From contig JAYYUG010000007.1 in assembly GCA_036344135.1 (NCBI GenBank), positions 1-40,930 on the forward strand: DNA of 40,930 nt. The letters run 5' to 3'. Numbering within the stretch: the first letter of the stretch is position 1; every line of letters begins with the position of its first letter. Below the pieces are notes generated by a model, which had not been told where the DNA came from, did not search any database, and saw only the letters and a program-made list of their open reading frames with translations. This DNA comes from GCA-002731945 sp036344135 (GTDB lineage: Bacteria; Pseudomonadota; Alphaproteobacteria; MED-G09). A program made the position numbers and the translations under genes. This document shows, piece by piece, positions 34,564 to 40,930 of the stretch.

Positions 34564-35349
34564 TTATTTTCCTTTAAATTCTGGTTTTCTTTTTTCCATA
34601 AAGGCCTTAATACCTTCCGGGCCATCTTGCCCTTTAAGTTGATTGGCAAAAATTTGGGATTCCAGTTCCATTTGAGTTTCGAGGCCATTAGAAAATGATT
34701 GCCTCAGCATTTCTTTAACTCCAGCATAGGCTCGCGTTGGTCCTTCAGCTATTTTTCTGGCCAATTTCTCTGACTCTTCAATAACCTGATTGTCTGCGAC
34801 TACTAAATTGATTAAACCCCACTTGACACCCTCCTTTGCCGATAACACTCGATTTGTAAGCATTAATTCCATTGTTCTTTTCTTTCCTATGGACCTGGGC
34901 AAATGAAATGTCGAACTGGCATCTGGAGTCAATCCGGCGGCAGTATATGCCATCGTAAAGTTAACGCTTTCTCCGGCTATAGCCAAATCGCATGCAGACA
35001 CTAACGATAAACCCGCACCAGCTGCAGTTCCGGTAATAGCACCAATTAATGGCGCATCCAAATGATCTATTTTTCCTAATGCGGAATGGAGGTAACCTAA
35101 CATTTCAGCTAAACCTGCTCTTAAGTTATCAAGTTCAGAAATAAATTTTAAATCGCCACCAGCACAAAAAAGTTTCCCTTCACCCTTTAGCAAAAGAGCC
35201 CTAACTGGTGCTCCCGATTCACACTCAATGGCAACTTTGAGAAGATCTTTGGCCATAGGAATATTAATGGCATTTGCAGCATCGGGTCTGTTCAATGTAA
35301 TTGTTCCAACACCGTTATTGATTTCAAATTTTAAAGTTTCATAGCTCAT
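34564..35349 (-). CDS. Enoyl-CoA isomerase/hydratase family protein, PaaG-like
   Basis: A 261-residue crotonase-fold protein. Oxyanion segment FCAGGDLKF is present. The two hydratase glutamates are replaced (S115 and Y135), while an aspartate, D143 in GLTPDASST, sits where PaaG-type epoxy-enoyl-CoA isomerases have their catalytic Asp. So isomerisation rather than hydration is likely. The stop lies one base before the dehalogenase ATG, so translation is probably coupled. The acyl group handled is unknown. Confidence 0.87.
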   Translation of the reverse strand: MSYETLKFEINNGVGTITLNRPDAANAINIPMAKDLLKVAIECESGAPVRALLLKGEGKLFCAGGDLKFISELDNLRAGLAEMLGYLHSALGKIDHLDAPLIGAITGTAAGAGLSLVSACDLAIAGESVNFTMAYTAAGLTPDASSTFHLPRSIGKKRTMELMLTNRVLSAKEGVKWGLINLVVADNQVIEESEKLARKIAEGPTRAYAGVKEMLRQSFSNGLETQMELESQIFANQLKGQDGPEGIKAFMEKRKPEFKGK

Positions 35350-35406
35350 GATTTATTTCTCGGTTTTAATCACTTTGGGCAAACAATTCTTTTAGGTCAA
35401 GAGTAC

Positions 35407-36723
35407 TTAAGAAGTATCTTCAACTTCTCTTTGCAGCGGTAAAAACAGTTGTGAGGCTTTGAAAAAACTCATAACGGCTATCGGGTAAAGTATGAAACCT
35501 AACCAGAATACCGAGTATCTTATACCAGTTTCGTCATAACCATTTTTAGCATTAAAAATGTAATCATTTAGAAAGCCAAGTGAAAAAGGACCGAGTGCAA
35601 AACCAATAACATTTGCGCTAATAAAGTAAAAAGATGCTGTTCTTCCTCTAAGCTCTTCAGGTGAGGCATTTTGAATTGCCGAACCATAAAGACCAGGTCC
35701 GCATGACATAAATAAAATCATTCCAGCTAATCCTATTAACGACAATGAAATGTTATCGGATAATGCAAATGGGAAGACTGATAACCAAATTAAAATCACC
35801 ATAAAGGCCGCTAATCGTAAGTGGGCATTAAGAATACCCTTTTTGATAAAGTTACTCGCTATGATACCAGCCCCAAGGCTCCCCCCAATACCAAATATAA
35901 CATTAAATAAAGCAAAATATTTACCCCCTACAGTTTTAGGAATTTCATGAACTCTAAGTAGTATTTCTATTCCCCACATCAGCACCGCATAGCCAACTAG
36001 TCCTGTTATTGTTACTCCCAAAAACATCAACGACAAAAATTTCCATGCTATTTTAAGATATGGGGCTAAAGAGATCTTTTCTGAGGTTGCGCCATCCTTT
36101 CTTTCTGGAATGGGTAAAATCTTTACGGTGAGGGCAACTATTAAACCTATTAGCCCAAAGGTAAAAAAAGTTAATCTCCAATTAGCAAGGTCGGAGAGGG
36201 GTCCTAAATATATTTTAATGATTGAAAAGTCAGTTAATAAAGCGGCTCCACCCCAGGCAGTTACAGCCGAGCCCAAAAAGGGTGCTGTGCCCAAGACTCC
36301 CAAAGCCAAGGGAAGTCTTTCCTTTGGGAAGAATCCCGCCAGAACGCTATAAGCAATTGGACCTAAGGCCGCTTCACCAATACCTACCCCTGTCCTATAT
36401 ATTGCTAAATCCCAAAATTGTTGAGCTAGTCCGCATAGTCCGGTTAAAATACTCCAACCCAAAATGGCTAAAATAAGAACAGTTCTACGATTGGCTTTAT
36501 CAGCAAGCCAGCCAAAAAGCACTGAAGCAATACCAAAAAAAATTGCAAATAATGTTCCAGAAATTAATCCGATCTGCGTATCGTTAAGGAGAAGATCTGC
36601 ACTTAATTCCCCAATCATTATTGAAGGAATTTGTCTGTCGGCAAAAGACAGAATAGATACTAAGGTTAAAATAGTAACCGAAGTCCAAGCGAGTCTGGAA
36701 GAAAATTTTTCAGTTGTGCTCAT
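35407..36723 (-). CDS. MFS transporter, Spinster-like
   Basis: A 438-residue protein with about twelve membrane segments. The first helix carries FADRQ (27-31) and the loop after helix 2 carries GWLADKANRR, as in the Spinster-type MFS branch (FADRQ...GxLADRxxRR). Such proteins move lipids, sphingoid compounds or organic acids; bacterial members are poorly defined. It lies 20 nt after the HD-domain gene and 57 nt before the PaaG-like gene, so it may import or export the pathway compound. Confidence 0.9.
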   Translation of the reverse strand: MSTTEKFSSRLAWTSVTILTLVSILSFADRQIPSIMIGELSADLLLNDTQIGLISGTLFAIFFGIASVLFGWLADKANRRTVLILAILGWSILTGLCGLAQQFWDLAIYRTGVGIGEAALGPIAYSVLAGFFPKERLPLALGVLGTAPFLGSAVTAWGGAALLTDFSIIKIYLGPLSDLANWRLTFFTFGLIGLIVALTVKILPIPERKDGATSEKISLAPYLKIAWKFLSLMFLGVTITGLVGYAVLMWGIEILLRVHEIPKTVGGKYFALFNVIFGIGGSLGAGIIASNFIKKGILNAHLRLAAFMVILIWLSVFPFALSDNISLSLIGLAGMILFMSCGPGLYGSAIQNASPEELRGRTASFYFISANVIGFALGPFSLGFLNDYIFNAKNGYDETGIRYSVFWLGFILYPIAVMSFFKASQLFLPLQREVEDTS

Positions 36724-36743
36724 TAAAGATAAGGGTTAGAGAT

Positions 36744-37340
36744 TTAGATATCTCTTTTTCCACCTTTATATATAGAAATTTTAGGCTTTGCTAACACCCT
36801 TTGAACCATAGGCTCAAAATCTTCCAAGGACATAGACTCGAAATTATTGTCAAATGAGTTTTGATCATAGAGATGACAGAACTGGGCCGTATATTCAAAA
36901 TGTTCATGACCTCTAAAACCTTCTCTCATGTCTTTATCAAGACCGAGGTGATGGAAAAAGTAATATCCCTGAAATATACCATGATGGTAAAGCATCCAAT
37001 GATTTGCTTCCGAAACAAAAGGCCTCAGGATTGCCGCTCCGATTTCGGCATGGCTATATGAACCAAGTATGTCGCCGATGTCATGAAGTAAAGCACAAAC
37101 TACATATTCTTCATCTTTTCCATCTTTATGCGCTCTTGTTGCGGTCTGTAAGCTGTGTTCCAGTCTATCCACTGCAAAACCTCCGTGGTCGTCTTTTAAC
37201 ATTCTTAGATGATCCAAGATTCTTGACGGTAATTCCGCATTAAAATCCATAGCGTAACTTCCGATGATGTCCCAATCTTCCTTAGTTGATTCAGCCATAG
37301 TATTATAGTCAGCGCGTTCTTTTTTAACCTGTTGATCCAT
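36744..37340 (-). CDS. HD-domain protein, candidate mixed-valent diiron oxygenase (PhnZ/TmpB-like)
   Basis: A 198-residue HD-fold protein. LEHSLQTA, then ALLHDIGD 24 residues later, SHAEIGA, YHHGIFQGYYF and HLYDQNSFD give candidate ligands H62, H86, D87, H97, H119 or H120 and D159. These match in order the six iron ligands of PhnZ (H34, H58, D59, H80, H104, D161), with the same 24-residue first spacing. The PhnZ substrate residues Y24 and E27 fall on His and Phe here, so the substrate should differ. Simple phosphohydrolase activity is the alternative. ATG 37340 follows GGAGG by 4 nt; ATG 37355 lies before that site and is rejected. First gene of the six-gene run. Confidence 0.8.
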   Translation of the reverse strand: MDQQVKKERADYNTMAESTKEDWDIIGSYAMDFNAELPSRILDHLRMLKDDHGGFAVDRLEHSLQTATRAHKDGKDEEYVVCALLHDIGDILGSYSHAEIGAAILRPFVSEANHWMLYHHGIFQGYYFFHHLGLDKDMREGFRGHEHFEYTAQFCHLYDQNSFDNNFESMSLEDFEPMVQRVLAKPKISIYKGGKRDI

Positions 37341-37438
37341 TTTTCCTCCAAACAAACATCATTAATCAAGACTGTTTTCGTTTACAAGTTTCTATATTCC
37401 CTTAAATATCATATAAAAAAGACTTTAAGAAGTTATAA

Positions 37439-39265
37439 ATGAAAACAAAAAGTACATTTCTTACCCTTTTCTTCTCTATAACCCTTTTAACCAGTTGTGA
37501 AACGATAGATATACTCAAACCTGAAAGAAAATCTATTGAGCCCTCACCAGATACTTATCGCTCTATAAATTCGGGACCAGTGATAGGTTTTGAAGGAAGT
37601 TTTGGTGTTCATACTTGGCTTGGAATTCCTTATGCTAAAGCGCCAAAAGGAGACTTACGTTGGCGGGCTCCCCGGAAAAATGAACCTTGGGAAAAAGTTT
37701 ATGCGGCGTTGTATCACTCTTCACCATGTGTCCAATTTCAGTCCGCTTTTACCGGTAGTGGATTATCAAAACCCGGGGACATAATAGGCCAAGAGGATTG
37801 CTTGTATTTGAATGTTTATGCTCCTCCTATTCCGAGTAAATTGGTGCCGGAAGGTAAAGAGTCTATGCCTGTAATGGTGTGGATCCATGGAGGAGGAAAT
37901 ACAACAGGGATGACATCAGATTACAATCCGGAAAAATTGGTGTCCTCCCAAAGAGTCATAGTTGTTTCCGTTTCTTACAGATTAGGTTTATTTGGTTGGT
38001 TGTCTCATCCGGACATTCGGAAACAATCTGACGAATTAGATCGATCTTCGAATTTTGGGCTGTTGGATCAAATAGCTGCCCTTCAATGGGTTAGAGATAA
38101 TATCGGCTTCTTCGGTGGCAATCCGAATAACATAACTATTTTTGGGGAGAGTGCTGGTGGTCAAAATGTGATGGCTTTGTATGTTTCGCCTTTATCAAAG
38201 GGACTGTTTCACAAGGCGATATCCCAATCCGGAGGAATAGGCATAACAACGATTGAAGATGCCGAGAGTATCGATAGAAGTAATCCTAAAAAAAGAACTG
38301 ATTATAAATATCAGCACAAAACAACTGAAGAATGGATTGGTTGGTTGAAGTCTCTGGGGTTGATTAAATCTGATTTTGGGGAGGGCAACCTTGAAGAACT
38401 TCGTTCTCTTAATCCCAAGGAGTTATTTAGTGTTTGGGATAAGGAGCAAGTTTGGTTCGATGACAGTCAATTGGCAAGAATTATAGGTGACGACATTGTC
38501 ATCCCAAGTATGGGTATTTTAGAAACCCTAAGGGACAAAGATCTGCATGCAAACGTGCCCATAATTTTGGGTATTAACAAAGATGAGAATAAACTTTTTA
38601 ATCTTTTTGATGAAGAGTTGGTAACAAATATTTTGAACCTTACTTTCATTGTGAAGGATTCTTTTTACTATGATTTGAAATCCGATTATCAAAGCCTTGC
38701 GTGGCGTTCAAATGCGGTTGATACTCCTGCGGATGCTATCGCGAATGGTGGTTACGAAAATGTATACACCTATCGTTTTGACTGGGATGAACAACCGAAC
38801 ATTTTGGGGATGGATTTTTCTTTCATGCTTGGAGCTGCCCATGGTTTAGAAATTCCTTTTGTAATGGGACATTTCGATATGGGAAGAGAAACTGCATTCT
38901 TGTATAACAAAAAAAACGAACAAGGTCGTTTTGCTCTTTCGCATATTATAATGCAGTATTGGGCCGAATTCGCAAGAAATGGACATCCTGGGAAAGGGTC
39001 TGAAGGGGAGTGGGAAGAGTGGAAAAAATGGCCTGCGGGTGGCACTAGATCTTCTAGAATTATGATTTTAGATACACCGGTTTCTGGTGGACCTAGAATG
39101 AGTGAGAGCTATGTTCCCCAAGATAAGCTTGTTTGGCTTTTTGATGCCGATTCGAGATCTTCGAAAGTTAAGGATAAATGTTCTTTCTTAAATGATGTGT
39201 ATTCCTGGGTTGATAATTGGAAAGAAACAAACCAGGCTTGTTTAGGGGGTTATTCTGTACAATGA
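37439..39265 (+). CDS. Type B carboxylesterase lipoprotein
   Basis: A 608-residue protein with a lipoprotein signal (hydrophobic run, then LLTSC with C20). It has the carboxylesterase type B pattern: EDCLYLNVYAP, oxyanion WIHGGG, nucleophile S238 in FGESAGG, and a catalytic His in AAHGLEIPF. Probably outer-membrane or periplasmic and able to hydrolyse esters outside the cytoplasm. The length is usual for the family. Its TGA (39263-39265) overlaps the next gene's ATG (39262) as ATGA. Divergent from the HD-domain gene (98 nt). Confidence 0.9.
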   Translation: MKTKSTFLTLFFSITLLTSCETIDILKPERKSIEPSPDTYRSINSGPVIGFEGSFGVHTWLGIPYAKAPKGDLRWRAPRKNEPWEKVYAALYHSSPCVQFQSAFTGSGLSKPGDIIGQEDCLYLNVYAPPIPSKLVPEGKESMPVMVWIHGGGNTTGMTSDYNPEKLVSSQRVIVVSVSYRLGLFGWLSHPDIRKQSDELDRSSNFGLLDQIAALQWVRDNIGFFGGNPNNITIFGESAGGQNVMALYVSPLSKGLFHKAISQSGGIGITTIEDAESIDRSNPKKRTDYKYQHKTTEEWIGWLKSLGLIKSDFGEGNLEELRSLNPKELFSVWDKEQVWFDDSQLARIIGDDIVIPSMGILETLRDKDLHANVPIILGINKDENKLFNLFDEELVTNILNLTFIVKDSFYYDLKSDYQSLAWRSNAVDTPADAIANGGYENVYTYRFDWDEQPNILGMDFSFMLGAAHGLEIPFVMGHFDMGRETAFLYNKKNEQGRFALSHIIMQYWAEFARNGHPGKGSEGEWEEWKKWPAGGTRSSRIMILDTPVSGGPRMSESYVPQDKLVWLFDADSRSSKVKDKCSFLNDVYSWVDNWKETNQACLGGYSVQ

Positions 39266-40248
39266 AGCACGATTGCTTGTTCATAGGAAATGCCATTGTT
39301 GATATTCTTTCAAATGTCAGTTTTGATTTCATGTCTGAAAACGGTATTGAAACTGGTTCATGGCGACCAATTGGAATTGAAGAAATTAATCAATTGCAAG
39401 AAACCCTCATAGATACCGTAATCTCTTCTGGAGGCTCAGCAGCCAATTCTGCAGTTGGTTTTGCATTCTTGGGTGGGAAAGCCTCTTATATTGGTAGGGT
39501 TAAGGATGACGATTTAGGAAGGGTCTATGTCAGGGATATGGAAAAGGCACAAGTTAATTTTGCTTCTAAACCTTCTCAGGAAGGATTGGAAACGGGAAGA
39601 TGTTTGGTTTATGTTACCCCGGATGCTCAAAGGTCAATGAGAACCTATTTGGGAGCGGCATCGCAACTTTCTCCTGAAGAAATAGAAGAAGATACGATTG
39701 CAGAATCCAAAATCCTGTATCTTGAAGGGTATTTATGGGATGAGGATCTCGCTAAAAAATCCTGTCAGAAGGCTTTTGAATTGGCTAAGAAATACCAAGT
39801 AAAAACCGCCTTAAGTCTTTCAGATCCTTTTTGTGTTGAAAAATGGCGGGGAGAATTCCGTCAGTTGGTAAAAAAATCAGATATTATTTTTGGAAACGAA
39901 GAGGAATTAAAATCTTTATATAATACCGAAATTTTATCCGATGCCATTTCTGCCGCAAGGTCTGAAATTAATTTGTCGGTTATAACAAGGGGCGCACTCG
40001 GATCAATAATTATTAATGAAAATGAAATTGAAGAAGTACCATCTTTCCCATGTGAAAAGGTTATTGACACTACTGGGGCGGGTGATTTATTTGCTGCTGG
40101 TTTTTTGTTTGGCGTGGTTAACGACAAGAGGTTTTATGAATGTGCGAACCTTGGCTCTTTTGTGGCGTCTCAAGTCATATCTTTCTTTGGCCCACGACCT
40201 GAAGCTGATCTTAGGAAACTAGCGATAAAACAAGGATTGTTAGTATAA
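39262..40248 (+). CDS. PfkB-family kinase, adenosine-kinase-like
   Basis: A 328-residue ribokinase-fold enzyme. The N-terminus FIGNAIVDIL, substrate loop GGSAANSAVGFAFLGG, and catalytic loop DTTGAGDLFAAG (base D275) are all present. The pattern is that of bacterial proteins annotated as adenosine kinase, which phosphorylate adenosine to AMP; other sugars are possible. ATG 39262 overlaps the stop of the esterase gene (ATGA), which rules out the longer frame from 39217. Cytoplasmic. MsrA follows after 32 nt. Confidence 0.9.
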   Translation: MKHDCLFIGNAIVDILSNVSFDFMSENGIETGSWRPIGIEEINQLQETLIDTVISSGGSAANSAVGFAFLGGKASYIGRVKDDDLGRVYVRDMEKAQVNFASKPSQEGLETGRCLVYVTPDAQRSMRTYLGAASQLSPEEIEEDTIAESKILYLEGYLWDEDLAKKSCQKAFELAKKYQVKTALSLSDPFCVEKWRGEFRQLVKKSDIIFGNEEELKSLYNTEILSDAISAARSEINLSVITRGALGSIIINENEIEEVPSFPCEKVIDTTGAGDLFAAGFLFGVVNDKRFYECANLGSFVASQVISFFGPRPEADLRKLAIKQGLLV

Positions 40249-40280
40249 ATGAATTTGCTATTATTAAGGGAGAAAAATAA

Positions 40281-40901
40281 ATGCTGATATCCATACCAAA
40301 TGCTGAAGAAGCTTTACCCGGCAGACATAGAGCTATAGAGGTAAATGAGAAACATTTCGTAAATGGAAATCCAATTAAAGGAAAATTTCAGGAAAATATT
40401 CAAATCGCCGATTTTGCCATGGGATGTTTTTGGGGTGCAGAAAGAAAATATTGGGAATTGGAAAGTGTCTTTTCTACTGCCGTTGGATACATGGGAGGGT
40501 ATACTCCTAATGCTACCTACGAAGAGGTTTGTTCAGGTCTGACGGGTCATGCAGAGGTTGTGAGAGTTTTTTTTGATAGTTTTTTGGTTGAATATAAAGA
40601 ATTGCTAAAAGTCTTTTGGGAATCTCATAATCCGACGCATGGTATGAGACAGGGCAATGATATCGGAACACAATATCGTTCCGCTATTTATTTCCATAGT
40701 GATGAGCAAAAAAAATTGGCAGATCAATCATTAAGTATTTATGATGATATGCTTCAAAAGAATGGACATACAGCAATTACAACAGAAATTAAATCTGCAG
40801 AAGATTTTTACTATGCAGAAGACTATCATCAGCAATATCTGGCTAAGAATCCAAATGGTTATTGTGGTATGTACGGAACTGGTCTGACTTGTTCAATATA
40901 G
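40281..40901 (+). CDS. msrA: Peptide-methionine (S)-S-oxide reductase MsrA
   Basis: A 206-residue MsrA. The catalytic Cys is C49 in MGCFWGAERKYW. Resolving cysteines near the C-terminus are C195 (GYCGMYG) and C204 (GLTC). Typical GYMGGYTPNATYEEVCSG, GHAEVV and HNPTHGMRQGNDIGTQYRSAI segments are present. It repairs oxidised methionine using thioredoxin. AAGGGAG lies about 8 nt upstream of ATG. No signal peptide, so cytoplasmic. Confidence 0.96.
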   Translation: MLISIPNAEEALPGRHRAIEVNEKHFVNGNPIKGKFQENIQIADFAMGCFWGAERKYWELESVFSTAVGYMGGYTPNATYEEVCSGLTGHAEVVRVFFDSFLVEYKELLKVFWESHNPTHGMRQGNDIGTQYRSAIYFHSDEQKKLADQSLSIYDDMLQKNGHTAITTEIKSAEDFYYAEDYHQQYLAKNPNGYCGMYGTGLTCSI

Positions 40902-40930
40902 AGTTAGTGCTAATTAAAAAAATAGGATTA

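Noticed and set aside
34563..34688. N-terminal extension of the dehalogenase to 34688
   Set aside because: It would overlap the PaaG-like gene by 125 nt; ATG 34562 gives LinB numbering for all catalytic residues.
1..40930. CRISPR arrays, insertion sequences, prophage or plasmid genes
   Set aside because: No regularly spaced repeats, transposase, integrase, Cas or phage structural protein is visible on either strand.

Overview
The window looks like a stretch of AT-rich, tightly packed, probably marine bacterial chromosome. It holds about 30 protein genes, one tRNA and a few clear regulatory elements, and almost no non-coding space. I see no phage, insertion sequence or CRISPR signal. The best guess is a streamlined marine alphaproteobacterium. 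The evidence is a SAM-II-type riboswitch (a class known mainly from Alphaproteobacteria) and NrdA/NrdB proteins of alphaproteobacterial type: NrdA lacks an evident N-terminal ATP cone and ends in CLSCQ, and NrdB starts MSLLKERLVYKPF. This placement rests on remembered family features, not on a search. An AT-rich marine gammaproteobacterium such as SAR86 is the main alternative.

Layout. 1-4276 (minus): a five-gene run of TrhO tRNA hydroxylase, GST-like protein, TauD/TfdA dioxygenase, TSUP anion exporter and an FAD monooxygenase cut by the window edge. 4411-5114 (plus): two tandem cold-shock proteins, the first with a long acidic repeat tail. 5149-8719: a DUF885 peptidase-like protein and a divergent M28 metallopeptidase. 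8817-13476: tRNA-Arg(TCG), cystathionine beta-synthase, cystathionine gamma-lyase and acetoacetyl-CoA synthetase. 13477-17318: a Baeyer-Villiger-type monooxygenase divergent from a zinc alcohol dehydrogenase and a beta-lactamase-fold esterase. 17372-18846: SAM-II riboswitch, terminator, MetY and terminator. 18869-22129: enoyl-CoA hydratase, MDR reductase, cupin and GST-like protein. 22126-25340 (minus): nrdB and nrdA, with a promoter carrying two NrdR boxes. 25438-27661: a second MDR reductase facing a thiolase that appears to start at ATA. 27831-30607: a small hotdog-like protein translationally coupled to a NalP/SphB1-like subtilase lipoautotransporter. 30604-32422: a dienoyl-CoA isomerase divergent from a MaoC hydratase. 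32436-37340 (minus): a six-gene run of HD-domain putative diiron oxygenase, Spinster-like MFS, PaaG-like isomerase, LinB-like haloalkane dehalogenase, alpha/beta hydrolase and a Pro-rich small membrane protein. 37439-40901 (plus): carboxylesterase lipoprotein, PfkB/adenosine-kinase-like enzyme and MsrA.

The genes combine housekeeping (deoxynucleotide synthesis, sulfur amino acids, tRNA modification, oxidative repair) with a heterotroph's kit for odd carbon: thiolase, several hydratases and isomerases, acetoacetyl-CoA synthetase, Baeyer-Villiger and FAD monooxygenases, a dehalogenase, and exported peptidases and esterases. Cysteine and methionine are covered both by CBS plus gamma-lyase (transsulfuration) and by SAM-controlled direct sulfhydrylation (MetY).

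The most notable points are the six-gene dehalogenase/HD-oxygenase run, the ATA start of the thiolase, the lipoautotransporter with its coupled small gene, the acidic-tailed cold-shock protein, and the SAM-II element with a terminator platform.
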